A stretch of DNA of 64,000 nucleotides from Marinomonas spartinae (GTDB taxonomy: Bacteria; Pseudomonadota; Gammaproteobacteria; Pseudomonadales; Marinomonadaceae): the NCBI RefSeq assembly GCF_900089775.1, contig NZ_FLOB01000001.1:62001-126000 (forward strand), read 5' to 3'. Each line of letters starts with the position of its first letter. Position 1 is the first letter of the stretch. The notes below the pieces were generated by a model that was given only the letters and a program-made list of their open reading frames with translations, did not search any database and was not told the origin of the DNA. Positions 34,157 to 44,349 of the stretch are shown here, one piece after another. A program made the position numbers and the translations under genes.

Positions 34157-35281
34157 ATGTTTTGGAACACATCCCGCAAGAAACATCAGGACATGAACAA
34201 TGAGCTTGAGTTATTAAAAGAGCGCAATGAGGCGTTAAACCAAGCATTACGAGAAAAAGATCAACAGATAGCAGAGTTGTCAGCACAAGTCTCGCCATCC
34301 AATGCATCGATTTCAAAAGACATTTTAGCGGGACAAGTGACGTCTTCAGCGGATCAATTAACCATGCTAGGGCAACGGGTTCAGCTGATTTCAGAGGAGC
34401 TTTTTGAACCCATGAGTGAGTGCGCAGGCACCAGCGATGAGCTTGAGCACAGCTGTACTCAGTTATCAGGATTGAATGCTTCCATTGTTGAGATCTCCAG
34501 TAAAGCGACTAATAGCCTAGAATCCGTAAAAGAGCTGAAATCACTGGCTGTCGAAATCAATAACTTTGCCAGCATTATCAATAAAATATCCGAGCAAACG
34601 AATTTATTGGCACTCAATGCGGCCATTGAAGCGGCTCGCGCCGGTGAATCCGGACGAGGCTTTGCCGTCGTTGCCGACGAGGTCAGGGAGTTAGCCAAAC
34701 GTTCCAGAGAATCCAGCGAAGAAATTAGTGAGCTGGTACAACGCATTCAAGTCAGCACCGAAGAAGTAGAAGAAAGTATCGACGACTTAAGCAAACGTAC
34801 CGAAATGCTGCACAACACCTCTTCTAACGTGGCGCGCTCTTTTGAGCAGTCTACCGAGCAAACCAGCAACATTATCCATTCTGCCTACAAAGCCATGGCC
34901 TACGGCCATCTCTCATCCGGCCTATTAGAAATGCTACAACTACAGCACCGATGGTTGGCAATGTACCTCAACGATCAAACGCCCTCCCCGGACGAATTCG
35001 ATCCCCGTACGAGCCAGTTCGGCCAGTGGTATTTCGACGGCGAGGATAATGAGTACGACTTCCGAAACAACCACCACTTCAAACAAACAGAACACGACCT
35101 AATGGCGCTCTTTCAGCAGGGCCAATCCCTGTTTGAAGGCGCCTTTCAGCAGCAAGTAAACGATACGAATCACCAAGTCTACTTAGATAAAATCCATACC
35201 ATGGACTCAAATATTAACAATATTCTCAAAGACTTAGACGCAGTGACCCAATACTTGTTTCAAAAAGTTGAAAGGCATTAA
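34157..35281 (+). CDS. Soluble methyl-accepting chemotaxis protein with CZB-like domain
   Basis: 374 residues, no membrane segment. A coiled coil (about 10-45) leads to a short signalling domain with the hairpin tip region [20 protein letters not shown] then [17 protein letters not shown]. The C-terminal 115 residues resemble the chemoreceptor zinc-binding domain: [23 protein letters not shown] and [12 protein letters not shown]. The usual zinc Cys before G-x-W-Y is missing (TSQFGQW) and the last His appears as Gln, so metal binding is doubtful. It would signal from the cytoplasm to a CheA array. No chemotaxis genes adjoin it. Confidence 0.85.
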   Translation: MFWNTSRKKHQDMNNELELLKERNEALNQALREKDQQIAELSAQVSPSNASISKDILAGQVTSSADQLTMLGQRVQLISEELFEPMSECAGTSDELEHSCTQLSGLNASIVEISSKATNSLESVKELKSLAVEINNFASIINKISEQTNLLALNAAIEAARAGESGRGFAVVADEVRELAKRSRESSEEISELVQRIQVSTEEVEESIDDLSKRTEMLHNTSSNVARSFEQSTEQTSNIIHSAYKAMAYGHLSSGLLEMLQLQHRWLAMYLNDQTPSPDEFDPRTSQFGQWYFDGEDNEYDFRNNHHFKQTEHDLMALFQQGQSLFEGAFQQQVNDTNHQVYLDKIHTMDSNINNILKDLDAVTQYLFQKVERH

Positions 35282-35347
35282 CCTTTAAAACGGTGTCCCA
35301 AAAGCGAGCAAGCCCAGTTGTTTCGTGACAGACTTTTTCCCTTAAAT

Positions 35348-35382
35348 GAGGGAATGACGCACTGACACAAGGTCATTCCCTC
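35348..35382. terminator. Bidirectional hairpin between chemoreceptor and AraC gene
   Basis: Perfect 11-bp stem GAGGGAATGAC / GTCATTCCCTC with a 13-nt loop, placed between two convergent genes and overlapping the end of the AraC gene. A TTTTTCCC run precedes it. Confidence 0.65.
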
Positions 35383-36236
35383 CCCCACCGATCTATCCGA
35401 TATTGTCTTGGTGATTTGCCCAGTGCTTTTTTAAAGAAGGTAATGAAGGCGCTGACGGAGTCGTAGCCAAGTTCTTCGGAAAGGGTTTGGATGGGCATGT
35501 TGGTAGCGAGTTTTTGTAAGGCGAGGACAATATGGAGTTGGCTGCGCCATTGGCCGAAGGTGAGTTGTACGTGGCGTTTGATCATGCGCGCTAAGGTGCG
35601 TTCGCTCATGGCAAAGTCACTGGCCCATTCGCCTAGGGTGCGTTTTTCACTGGGTCTGGCAATAAGCTCTAGGGCGAGTCGGTTAAGGATCGGTTCGTCG
35701 GGGATGGGAAAATCAAATTCTTCTCGCTCTAGTTGGATCAGTTGATCGAGTAAGACGTCGATCAGTCGGTCGGTGGCGGGATTCGTTTTATCATCATCTT
35801 GTTGTCTATACAGGTGCAATATCAGCTCACGAACCAGAGGCGTCACCGTCAGGGTGCAGGCGACCCCAGGTAAGGCTAAATCGGTGCTATCGACATAGAG
35901 CATACAGACGTCAGCATGGGGGGAAATCTGATTACGATGCATCACATTGCTGGGAATCCAGACCGCACAGCGGGGCGGTACGAGCCACATTTTGTCTTCT
36001 ATAAAGCTGGTGACAACCCCCGTTAAAGGTAGGACTAGCTGCGCTTTTTGGTGCTGGTGCCAAGGGGTTTCTTCGCGATGGGGCACAGATTGGGAGCGCA
36101 ATACCAAAACACGATGAGGATAGTGATCGGCAAAGCTCAAATCGGTGAAGGATTCAAAAATGGTTTTGTCTGTATTTCGCAATTTATTGTCCAAACGTCT
36201 CAATTCTGCAAGCAGAGTAACCCATATAATAGCCAA
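35373..36236 (-). CDS. AraC family regulator, NimR-like
   Basis: 287 residues. An N-terminal cupin region (HREETPWHQHQKAQLVLPL, VPPRCAVWIPSNVMH) is followed by a C-terminal double helix-turn-helix (TLGEWASDFAMSERTLARMI and ELGYDSVSAFITFFKKALGKSPRQYR, in parts). It is divergent from an NimT/CynX-type MFS gene 36 bp away. E. coli NimR (YeaM) and NimT (YeaN) have the same layout, where NimR controls a 2-nitroimidazole exporter. The start is uncertain; the first 25 residues may not be translated. Confidence 0.85.
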   Translation of the reverse strand: MAIIWVTLLAELRRLDNKLRNTDKTIFESFTDLSFADHYPHRVLVLRSQSVPHREETPWHQHQKAQLVLPLTGVVTSFIEDKMWLVPPRCAVWIPSNVMHRNQISPHADVCMLYVDSTDLALPGVACTLTVTPLVRELILHLYRQQDDDKTNPATDRLIDVLLDQLIQLEREEFDFPIPDEPILNRLALELIARPSEKRTLGEWASDFAMSERTLARMIKRHVQLTFGQWRSQLHIVLALQKLATNMPIQTLSEELGYDSVSAFITFFKKALGKSPRQYRIDRWGRE

Positions 36237-36272
36237 TCAACAATCTTTCCCTCTCTGCTTTTGAATAGACAC

Positions 36273-37475
36273 ATGAAACGATTACAACGCCTAGCCCAGC
36301 ACGATGCGGCCTTTTTACTGTTATTTATTTTTTTGGTGGCATTAAACCTGCGCGGACCGGTGACGGGGTTACCACCTTTGTTAGACAAAATCAGTGCCGA
36401 TCTGCATTTAAGTAGCTCCCAGTCTGGTTTGCTCACCAGCTTGCCATTGTTAGCGTTTGGCTTTTTTGCACCAGTGGCGTCTTGGTTGACCCGTCATTTT
36501 CGCATTGAGCGCATTTTGGCATCAGGTGTTGGTTTGATTGCCATTGGCATGATCATTCGTACCTTTGGGTCGATCAGTACTTTGTATATCGGCGCCCTAT
36601 TTATTGGTGCAGGAATTGCCATCGGCAATGTGTTGTTACCGAGTTTGCTAAAACGCGAATTTCCTAATTACGTGGTTCAACTGACGGCGATCTACGTGTT
36701 GATGATGAGCATTGGCGGCTTTTTAATGTCGAGTCTTGCGGTGCCATTAAGTCTGTATGCGGAACAGTCCTCTTTTCACTTGCCGATGAGCGGCTGGTCG
36801 TTTGCGCTGGCCTGCCAAAGCTTGTTGATTCTATTGCCTTTAATCGTTTGGTTTAGCGGTAAAATTCCTTTGCATCAAGCCCCACAAACCAACCCAATGG
36901 ACAGCGCAACATCCGTGTGGCGCTCAGTTACAGCCTGGCAAGTGGCCAGCTTTTTAGCGGTCAACTCGTTGTTGAATTACGTGGTTGTGGCATGGGTACC
37001 GACTATTTTAATGAGCCATGGTTATACCGATTCAACCGCTGGTTTGTATCAAGGCTACTTGCAGCTGGCAGGGGCCATGCCATCGCTGATTTTGGCGCCA
37101 TTTATCCATCGTTTAGGAAGCCATAGACGATTATGCTTATTGGCCACGGGGCTAACGACCTTAAGTCTGGCCGGCTTGTTGTTCGCGCCCAACTGGTCTG
37201 GCCTGTGGTCGGTGTCTTTCGGGTTTGGTATCAGTATGGGCTTTATTCTAGGCTTGTCGTTTGTCAGTTTAAGAACCCACAGTCCCAAACAAGCCGCTGC
37301 GCTATCTGGTATGGCTCAGTTAATTGGCTATACACTGGCGGCCATTGGCCCTGTGCTGATTGGCGCGCTTTACGACTGGCAGCAAGCTTGGATCGCGCCT
37401 CTCTACGTCATGCTGATGATTGGCTTGATTTGGATGGGATTAGGCTGGATGGCAAGCCCCAAACACAATGGCTAG
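36273..37475 (+). CDS. MFS transporter, CynX/NimT family
   Basis: 400 residues, twelve predicted membrane helices. I start it at the ATG at 36273 (MKRLQRLAQHDAAFLLL) since LVALNLRGPVTGLPPLLDKI is the typical first helix of the family (N-L-R-x-x-x-T-x-x-P-P-L); an open frame extends upstream into the AraC gene without support. Likely exports a small organic compound. Control by the divergent AraC protein is inferred from arrangement. It converges on the next AraC gene after 20 bp. Confidence 0.87.
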   Translation: MKRLQRLAQHDAAFLLLFIFLVALNLRGPVTGLPPLLDKISADLHLSSSQSGLLTSLPLLAFGFFAPVASWLTRHFRIERILASGVGLIAIGMIIRTFGSISTLYIGALFIGAGIAIGNVLLPSLLKREFPNYVVQLTAIYVLMMSIGGFLMSSLAVPLSLYAEQSSFHLPMSGWSFALACQSLLILLPLIVWFSGKIPLHQAPQTNPMDSATSVWRSVTAWQVASFLAVNSLLNYVVVAWVPTILMSHGYTDSTAGLYQGYLQLAGAMPSLILAPFIHRLGSHRRLCLLATGLTTLSLAGLLFAPNWSGLWSVSFGFGISMGFILGLSFVSLRTHSPKQAAALSGMAQLIGYTLAAIGPVLIGALYDWQQAWIAPLYVMLMIGLIWMGLGWMASPKHNG

Positions 37476-37495
37476 ATTAGCAGTATTAGCCACGT

Positions 37496-38356
37496 CTATA
37501 TTAGCGGTAGGTAAATATCAGTGATCAGTTCGTGTTCGGCAACATCCGCTAAGGAGTTCAAGAAGGCGAAAAAACAAGGGGCATCGCGAAGCTCTTCACC
37601 ACTGTTTGGCAACCACGCCCCATAAAGGGTTCGAACACTGTCATCAAGGTTGTCCCGCGAGCCTAAGTGGCGCAATACCGCGCAGCGCCCACCCGGAAGA
37701 ACTTTTCTGACGATGCCTTCGTCGTTCTCAATAATCGGTTGCGTTACTTTAACGGCAAGGTCATAACGAAAATCTTCCGGGGCCACTTCTTTTGGGTCGT
37801 TGTACACTAGGCCAAACGAACGACCTTTTAATAACGGGGTGATGCCAATGTGTTTCAAACTGGCTTGAAAGGCAGAAGATGAGGCCACTATCTGGCCGAA
37901 CGGCCCACGGTGCTCGTATGCCGCTACGGGGGTTTCGGTAAATTCGACGATATTCACCTGCGTGGATTGCTCCATCTGATTGTCAGTCACTGGACATTCT
38001 TGCCGCCAGTTGAGCCAATTCGGTTCTTGGCGAAACGCTCTCGGCGACTGGCCAAAGGTTTTTTTGAAGGCTCTGGAAAAGGATTCGGGATGATCAAATT
38101 GCGCGTCCATGGCAATGTCCACAATGCGCTTTTCAGGGCGAAATACCAACTCATAGGAGGCCCGTTTCAAACGCAATTGCTGGATGAATTTAAATACATT
38201 GATGCCCATGTATTCGGAGAATTGTCGATGGAAGTGATGTTTGGAAAAATGCGCGACCTCGCTTAATATCTCAACCGTTAATTCCTCATCAAGGTGCTGA
38301 TAAATATACTGACAAACCGTCTGCATACGCTTTTCATAACGCGTCTTCGCATCCAC
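37496..38356 (-). CDS. AraC family regulator with GyrI-like effector domain
   Basis: 286 residues. The DNA-binding domain is N-terminal (LTVEILSEVAHFSKHHFHRQ and AMDAQFDHPESFSRAFKKTF, then GQSPRAFRQ), followed by a GyrI-like ligand domain (about 125-285, VNIVEFTETPVAAYEHRGPF, GRCAVLRHLG, CFFAFLNSLADVA in parts). This order is typical of the Rob/SoxS-related AraC-GyrI proteins that sense cationic or drug-like molecules. No clear target gene adjoins it. Confidence 0.87.
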   Translation of the reverse strand: MDAKTRYEKRMQTVCQYIYQHLDEELTVEILSEVAHFSKHHFHRQFSEYMGINVFKFIQQLRLKRASYELVFRPEKRIVDIAMDAQFDHPESFSRAFKKTFGQSPRAFRQEPNWLNWRQECPVTDNQMEQSTQVNIVEFTETPVAAYEHRGPFGQIVASSSAFQASLKHIGITPLLKGRSFGLVYNDPKEVAPEDFRYDLAVKVTQPIIENDEGIVRKVLPGGRCAVLRHLGSRDNLDDSVRTLYGAWLPNSGEELRDAPCFFAFLNSLADVAEHELITDIYLPLI

Positions 38357-38583
38357 TCCCTCACTCCTTCGATTGAACTTTGCCTACTATTATGGTGAAA
38401 AGTATGCCGTATTTTGATTCGACATACACAATCAAAATACTATCGCTCCTTTTTCGTAATTTTCACCTTAAATATGTAAGAAGCAAGATTTTAGCTACCA
38501 TTAGCGGATTTTTATCTCGGCACTGTCCATTTATTGAGTGCTATAATCAGCGCTTATTTGTGTATTTTAGGATAGTCACCACA
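38357..38583. other. Upstream region of the membrane sulfatase
   Basis: About 227 bp, AT-rich, divergent from the AraC-GyrI gene. It should contain both promoters; no clear operator seen. Confidence 0.4.
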
Positions 38584-40437
38584 ATGTATCAGAGTCGAAT
38601 GCGACCATTATTGGTCACGCTAGCGATCCAAGTCATTTTTATCGCGTTGGTATTAATGGTAGGACGTTATTTTATGCTTCACTATTTTGCCGTTCCTGCT
38701 GAGTTGGCAAAACACAGTGAAGACGTTACCCGTATGTGGTCCATTGGGGTGCGCTACGATTTGCGCATTGGCGGTTTGTTCATGTCGCCTTTCTTGTTGG
38801 TTGGTTTCCTCTTCTGTGCGAATCGATTCACGTGGCGTGTGCTGAAAACGATCAGTCCCTATTTAATGGGGATCATTATGTTTCTTGTGGTGATGGTCAC
38901 CATCAGTAACTTTTACTATTACCAGACCTACCATAATCATTTTGATATTTTCGCTTTCGGTATCGCCGATGATGATACACAAAACGTCTTACTAAGCATT
39001 TGGCAAGACTACCCTGTTATTCGTGCCGTGCTGTGCGGTTTGCTATTAGCTTTTATCTCTTTCCGTCTTGCCAAACACACCCTTCGGGATAAAGCACGAC
39101 AACATTGGCACACGGGGTTTTTTATTATTTACCTGCTCATTGCCACCATCGTGCTTGCCATTGCGGCCCGTGGTAGTGTTGGCACCTTCCCTTTACGCCG
39201 TGGTAATGCTCAGGTGTCCCAGTTACTGATTCTGAATAAATTGTCGCCAAATGGTTTTATGGCACTGGATTGGGCCATTAATGATAAAAAGGCCGACGAA
39301 TCCTTCGCGCCTGTCAGCCATGAACGAGGCAAAGCGTTAGAGGCACAATTAGGTATTAGCGGCCTGAACGCACGTACCCCTGTTAACCCTTGGCTAGCGC
39401 AACATAAGCCCAATGTGGTGATGACGGTGATGGAAAGCTTCGGTAGTAACATGCTGGACTTTGATAAGCCAGGAGTGAACGATTTACTCGGCCATCTGCG
39501 TCCACATTTTAAAGAAGATTTTGTTTTTAAACGCTTTTTATCCGAAGACAATGGCACAGCTCCCTCTTTGGCTGCCATGTTGTTCCACAGCCCATTTGAA
39601 AATATCAGCCACAGTTCGGAACAAAAAGTGAAGCTAAACGGCGTACCATTCGATGTGTACAAAAAAGCTGGCTATAAAACCATTTTTATTTCCCCTGGCA
39701 ACATGGCGTGGCGTAATTTGGTGAACTACTTACCAAGACAAGGCGTCGATGAGGTGTATGATCAAAACACGCTTATGGAAATGTACCCACAATCAGCCTC
39801 AGAATTGGGAGCTTGGGGAGTGCCGGATGACTATGCCTTCCGTTTGGCAGAAAAATTACTCAGCGAAAGCAAAAAACCGTTGTTTATTACCATTTTGACC
39901 ATTACCAACCATCCCCCTTATGAGACACCGAAACGCTATCATCCAGCGCCCTATGCCCTCACTCCTGAAGTGCTAAAACACTCGGCGGATACCAAGGCAT
40001 CGCAAAAAAACATACTGGAAACCTACCAATTTGCAGCGGATGCCTTTGGTCAGTTTGTCAGCTCAGTAGAAGCATCGCCAGCGGGTGACCATACCATTAT
40101 CGCCAGCACGGGAGATCACCAGATGCGACGTCTGAATGCCTTCTACCCACAAGAGCAAGTGCTTGATCGTGCGGTGCCATTCTATCTGCATGTCCCCAAG
40201 CCGATTCTTGCCCATACAAAGTGGACCTATGATCCAAATCGGGTGGGGTCTCATAAAGACATTTTCCCAACACTGTACAATCTCAGTTTATCGGATACGC
40301 CTTATCAAGCCATTGCCGGTCGTAATATGCTGGCACCAGTGGACGATCCAAGCCGTGCGTTTGGCTACAACGTCACCTTATGGATCGATAAAAATGGTGC
40401 CTACCCAATGAGTGGTAACCCTGCTTTTTATCCTTGA
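38584..40437 (+). CDS. LtaS/MdoB-type membrane sulfatase (phosphoglycerol/phosphoethanolamine transferase-like)
   Basis: 617 residues from the ATG at 38584 (MYQSRMRPLLVTLAIQVIFI); a longer reading from 38380 lacks support. Five N-terminal membrane helices (about 10-210) precede a periplasmic sulfatase-fold domain with the metal Glu in VVMTVMESFGSN, the Thr nucleophile in EDNGTAPSLAAML, a TITNHPPYETP strand and the distal STGDHQ motif. Such enzymes transfer phosphoglycerol or phosphoethanolamine to cell-envelope glycans; the substrate is unknown here. The TGA stop seems premature: 44 further codons in the same frame look coding. Confidence 0.86.
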   Translation: MYQSRMRPLLVTLAIQVIFIALVLMVGRYFMLHYFAVPAELAKHSEDVTRMWSIGVRYDLRIGGLFMSPFLLVGFLFCANRFTWRVLKTISPYLMGIIMFLVVMVTISNFYYYQTYHNHFDIFAFGIADDDTQNVLLSIWQDYPVIRAVLCGLLLAFISFRLAKHTLRDKARQHWHTGFFIIYLLIATIVLAIAARGSVGTFPLRRGNAQVSQLLILNKLSPNGFMALDWAINDKKADESFAPVSHERGKALEAQLGISGLNARTPVNPWLAQHKPNVVMTVMESFGSNMLDFDKPGVNDLLGHLRPHFKEDFVFKRFLSEDNGTAPSLAAMLFHSPFENISHSSEQKVKLNGVPFDVYKKAGYKTIFISPGNMAWRNLVNYLPRQGVDEVYDQNTLMEMYPQSASELGAWGVPDDYAFRLAEKLLSESKKPLFITILTITNHPPYETPKRYHPAPYALTPEVLKHSADTKASQKNILETYQFAADAFGQFVSSVEASPAGDHTIIASTGDHQMRRLNAFYPQEQVLDRAVPFYLHVPKPILAHTKWTYDPNRVGSHKDIFPTLYNLSLSDTPYQAIAGRNMLAPVDDPSRAFGYNVTLWIDKNGAYPMSGNPAFYP

Positions 40438-40572
40438 GCAACCGCCACAGGACTACGTACTAAAACCAAGAGTACGGTGCCTAGCGAGCAACAGCAGGAG
40501 CGCCAAAAGGCCTTGCCTGAATTGTTACGCTGGCAATTAAACTCGCAGGTTCGTGGGTTTACGGATAAATAA
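40438..40572 (+). other. In-frame coding-like extension behind the sulfatase TGA
   Basis: After TGA (40435-40437) the same frame runs 44 sense codons to TAA at 40570: ATATGLRTKTKSTVPSEQQQ, then ERQKALPELLRWQLNSQVRG, FTDK. The composition is typical of a soluble amphipathic tail, and the frame ends just before the terminator. TGA differs from TGG (Trp) by one base, and F-Y-P-W-A-T would read smoothly. Confidence 0.6.
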
Positions 40573-40618
40573 CAACGGTCCGGCCAAGCACTAGAGAATG
40601 GTCCGAAGAAGACATTTA

Positions 40619-40654
40619 ACCCCCCCCAACGACATATAAATCGCTGGGGGTTTT
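40619..40654 (+). terminator. Rho-independent terminator after the sulfatase
   Basis: CCCCCAACGA pairs with TCGCTGGGGG (one mismatch) and is followed by TTTTAT; the flanking AAC/GTT lengthens the stem. Confidence 0.75.
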
Positions 40655-40729
40655 ATATAACAGGGAAAAGCAAAAAGTGGTAAGCCCTGCATTCTTCAAA
40701 CACAGAATATTATCAAATACAGTAAGCAG

Positions 40730-42361
40730 TTACCTTAATTGAAAGCGTGAAGACACTTCACTCAAGCTCACGCTGGCTTCTTTTAGATCTTCACCAAGCT
40801 GCTCGGAATCGTGTAGGCTTCGATGAAGATCCTGAGACACTTGATAGATTTCATTAATACTATGTGTTAGCTCTTTAGCGACATCCAATTGCTGCTCGGT
40901 AGCCGCTGCGATCATCTGGCTCATTCCATCAATGGTTGTCGAAGAGGCCATTACATGACCAATGCTTTCTTGACTACTACGGGCTTTTTCTAGCCCTGAG
41001 TGCATTTGAGTTTGGCTGACTTCCATTGCGCTTACGGCTTGCTCCGCATGGTCTTCAATCACTTCAATGGTCTTGTTGATCTCATCAATAGAATCTTGCG
41101 TTTTTTGCGCCAAAGAACGAATTTCGTTTGCCACAACGGCAAAACCTCGTCCAGCATCACCAGCTCTGGCGGCTTCGATGGCGGCATTCAGTGCCAGCAA
41201 GTTGGTTTGATCCGTGATGTTACGAATGACTTGAGAAATCATTTCAATTCCTGCGCTGTCTTTTTTCAACGCTTGGGTGACTTCAGACGCTTGCGAAATG
41301 GCATTAGACAGGGATTCGGTTTGGTTCAGAGACGCTTGAATAACCTCTTGGCTATTCGTGGCATGGTCTTTCACATCAGCAGCACTTTGCGCAGCAGTTA
41401 CGGTGTGCTGAGCAACGTCAGCAAAGCTAGTCTGTAACTGAGACATAGCCGATGCGACGGAACTGATTTCACTTTTTTGCTGATCCAGACGTATTGTTGT
41501 GCTGGCCATCTTCTCCAGCATGGTTTGGCTGGCATACTGGACGGTCTGGGCATTCTGTTGTACACCTTCAGCAAGCCTATGAATACCTTGCTGCATTTGG
41601 TCAAATGAATGGGCAGCACGGCCTAATTCATCGTCAGCAAATTGTGTTAAGTTCAGACGAGTGCGCAAGTCACCGCTTTCAACTGTCTTCATTTGCTCAA
41701 TCAACACACCCAAAGGCTTGTTCACTTTACGAGTCAGCAAGATACCAAACACCATCAGAAACAACAGCACGATGATTCCGACCATGGCTTCAATAAAGAT
41801 GGCCTGCCCCATGGAGTGGGACTCATCTTCTTTCATTTTAAGACCCTGCGTTAATAACTGTTTTTGCAGATCACTGAGAGAGTCTACAATGGTATTAAAC
41901 GGGTCGAGCATAGGCCCTAACATTTCCACCCGAGCTTTATCTATTTTCCCTTGGTCAATTAAAGCAAGGTAGTTATTTTGCATCCCTCGGTACGCATTAA
42001 TGCGGGATTTCACCGTTTCCATAAAGGCTTTCATTTCAGGTGTGTCCGCTACCATGCTGAAACGATTCAGCGATGCGGCAACCTTATTGTCGTTTTCATC
42101 GATGGTTTTTTGAATGTCTTTATGTGCACTGGCGCTGGTTGTTAGCCCATAATCCAAGGCAAAACGCCGGTAGGTGACGGTATAAAAGCGCAAATCCGAG
42201 AGAACGGATTGTACTTGTAAGTTATGTGTAACCAGAGAGTTAAATTGATCGCGAACTGAACTGATCACGACAATAAGGTAAATGCCCAAGGCAAACACCA
42301 TGGTAATGGCAACACCAAAGCCCCATTGCATGGCTCTGGCAATAGATATTCTTGATAACAT
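40730..42361 (-). CDS. Methyl-accepting chemotaxis protein, membrane-bound
   Basis: 543 residues. One helix near 13-33, a periplasmic four-helix-bundle-like sensor (about 35-190), a second helix ([20 protein letters not shown]), HAMP ([20 protein letters not shown]) and a long signalling domain with the tip [20 protein letters not shown] then [17 protein letters not shown]. No C-terminal CheR pentapeptide. The ligand is unknown. Lies alone, convergent with the sulfatase gene. Confidence 0.92.
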   Translation of the reverse strand: MLSRISIARAMQWGFGVAITMVFALGIYLIVVISSVRDQFNSLVTHNLQVQSVLSDLRFYTVTYRRFALDYGLTTSASAHKDIQKTIDENDNKVAASLNRFSMVADTPEMKAFMETVKSRINAYRGMQNNYLALIDQGKIDKARVEMLGPMLDPFNTIVDSLSDLQKQLLTQGLKMKEDESHSMGQAIFIEAMVGIIVLLFLMVFGILLTRKVNKPLGVLIEQMKTVESGDLRTRLNLTQFADDELGRAAHSFDQMQQGIHRLAEGVQQNAQTVQYASQTMLEKMASTTIRLDQQKSEISSVASAMSQLQTSFADVAQHTVTAAQSAADVKDHATNSQEVIQASLNQTESLSNAISQASEVTQALKKDSAGIEMISQVIRNITDQTNLLALNAAIEAARAGDAGRGFAVVANEIRSLAQKTQDSIDEINKTIEVIEDHAEQAVSAMEVSQTQMHSGLEKARSSQESIGHVMASSTTIDGMSQMIAAATEQQLDVAKELTHSINEIYQVSQDLHRSLHDSEQLGEDLKEASVSLSEVSSRFQLR

Positions 42362-42486
42362 AATCGCTTCCCCTCGCGATGTTTATAGTGGGAACGATTA
42401 TCAACAAAATTATAGATTATGAAATGGAATTATAAAAATTGTATTTATAGTTTTTTTATATCATGCGTACAAATTGAAACAAGCGT

Positions 42487-44349
42487 CTAGGCCTCATCCC
42501 CATTCAATGCAAAAGTAAGCGTAAAGCAGGTTCCTTGGCCCTGCTCTGAGGAGACCTCAATACGCCCTTTCAATAAGCTATAAACCCATTGATGCACCAA
42601 ATACAACCCCAGTCCAGTGTGCATACGCGAACGCCCGGTGGTCGCAAAAGGATTAAAAAGCGTGTCCTTCATTTCTGGGGCAATCCCTTTGCCATCATCT
42701 TGCACAATCAAAGTAAGATGCTCTGAATGACAACGCGCCTTGATAAGAATCATGCCAGTCATGCCTTCATCAAACCCATGACTTAACGCATTATCGATTA
42801 AGTTTTGTATCACTTGTGTTACTATTCCTGGATGACTTTGCAGACGAATATCCTGAGGGCAGTCCACCTCAACTTTTATATTAGGGTATTGCTTTAGACG
42901 CGGACGACAGGTCGACATAAAGTCGTTTAATACTTGATACAGTTGAAACGAAACACTGTCTTGTGCCGCTTGGTTTGATGTTAAGCGTTTAAAACTCGAG
43001 ACAAGCTCAATGGCTCGTATCAGATTCTTTTCAGCGAGATGCAGTGAATGAATCATCGAACGGTAGTTTGACTTATCGAAATCGGCTTCGTCTCGCATCA
43101 GCAAGGCTTGTAAAGAAGACAATGCCATCTTGGTGCCACCTAATGGTGTATTCATTTCATGAGCTAAACCCGCCACCATCATGCCTAAAGAGGCAAGCCG
43201 ACTGTTCTCGACCAACTCATCTTGTAATAGAACCAAACGTTGATTGGCTGTGTTAAGCTCTTTGTTGGTATTTTTCAAATGGACTTTTTCACTTTCCAAG
43301 TCCAAAAGCAGTGCTTGGCGTTTGTAATAGGCTTCTATTTGCCACCATGCTAGACCCGCAAAAAGCACAAAGAATAAAAGACTAATCACAACAGTATAGG
43401 CGAGCAGAGAATAACGCGTTGCCAACAAGTTTTGTGGCCAAGAACGGGCGATGAAATACAAGTAGCTGGACTCTTGGCTCTGTGACAATGTTCCCCCGTC
43501 TATTAGAACCTTCATGCCACTCCAAACCTGTTCTGCATAGATGAAACTGGCAAAAAAATCGTCCATCAACAAGGTCTTCCAGGCTTCAGGGTATCTGGAT
43601 GACAGGCTTTTTTCTGATGACAACGAACTCAGCGTCTGAGCCCATTCAAGTTCCTTATCTTGGCTAATTAGCCACTCACCCGTTGGGCTCACCACATCCA
43701 AAAAGACACGGTTATTGGCCAATGCTCGCAAGCTTTCAAATAAACTGCGTAAGTGGTAATTCACCACCAACATCCCATTATATTGCGGTTGCAGCATAAT
43801 CACGGCCCTAACGGTTGGCTCAATGGGTGTGACAATCTCGCCATTTTCCATATTAAGATCGATGGGCGAAATATAAACACGGTTTCCTGTCGCCCTCTTG
43901 GCCTGTCGGAAATAGTACCGATTCGCTTTACTCTGTAGGTGCTCTTCTTTTACTACCGTACCCCCTTCATTCATCCGGTTCACTCGGATACGCTCCTGTC
44001 CATCCAGACTCAGCCAGCGCACCTGGGAAACCAGAGGAGAAATACTCGCAAACTGAGAAAAAGTATCGATCACCGACTGACGCCAGAGCGGCGTATTACT
44101 TGGATCAATCGATGACAAGTTGCCTTCTATATTGCTGCGTAGAAACAAGGTAACATTTTTTATATGCCCTAATTCACGATGGAACAGACTACTGCCCCGA
44201 GACAAAATTTCTGTCTCGTCCAGACGAATCTGGCTAATATATTGAGCCTTTAATAGTTCATAGTTACGCCATGCAATTACGATAATAATGAATAGGATAA
44301 AAGCCCAACTGCTTAGCAAATAATGCTTTTTTTTCGTTTGCCACCTCAT
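42487..44349 (-). CDS. Sensor histidine kinase with periplasmic sensor domain
   Basis: 620 residues. Membrane helices near 14-32 and 315-337 frame a 280-residue periplasmic region that looks like a double-Cache sensor. A coiled coil leads to the HisKA-type box MMVAGLAHEMNTPLGG with the phospho-acceptor His at about 397, then N box VIQNLIDNALSHGF, G1 VQDDGKGI, F box LFNPFATTG and G2 HTGLGLYLVHQWV. The H-x-x-N-T-P-L motif is of the ZraS/DctB-like HisKA class. It starts immediately after the stop of the EAL protein (TAA-ATG), so the kinase and the DUF3369 regulator are a pair. Confidence 0.92.
   Translation of the reverse strand: MRWQTKKKHYLLSSWAFILFIIIVIAWRNYELLKAQYISQIRLDETEILSRGSSLFHRELGHIKNVTLFLRSNIEGNLSSIDPSNTPLWRQSVIDTFSQFASISPLVSQVRWLSLDGQERIRVNRMNEGGTVVKEEHLQSKANRYYFRQAKRATGNRVYISPIDLNMENGEIVTPIEPTVRAVIMLQPQYNGMLVVNYHLRSLFESLRALANNRVFLDVVSPTGEWLISQDKELEWAQTLSSLSSEKSLSSRYPEAWKTLLMDDFFASFIYAEQVWSGMKVLIDGGTLSQSQESSYLYFIARSWPQNLLATRYSLLAYTVVISLLFFVLFAGLAWWQIEAYYKRQALLLDLESEKVHLKNTNKELNTANQRLVLLQDELVENSRLASLGMMVAGLAHEMNTPLGGTKMALSSLQALLMRDEADFDKSNYRSMIHSLHLAEKNLIRAIELVSSFKRLTSNQAAQDSVSFQLYQVLNDFMSTCRPRLKQYPNIKVEVDCPQDIRLQSHPGIVTQVIQNLIDNALSHGFDEGMTGMILIKARCHSEHLTLIVQDDGKGIAPEMKDTLFNPFATTGRSRMHTGLGLYLVHQWVYSLLKGRIEVSSEQGQGTCFTLTFALNGDEA

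Noticed and set aside
33890..34186. Minus-strand open frame of 98 codons before the chemoreceptor gene
   Set aside because: Lacks a plausible ribosome site and family features and overlaps the start of the chemoreceptor gene.
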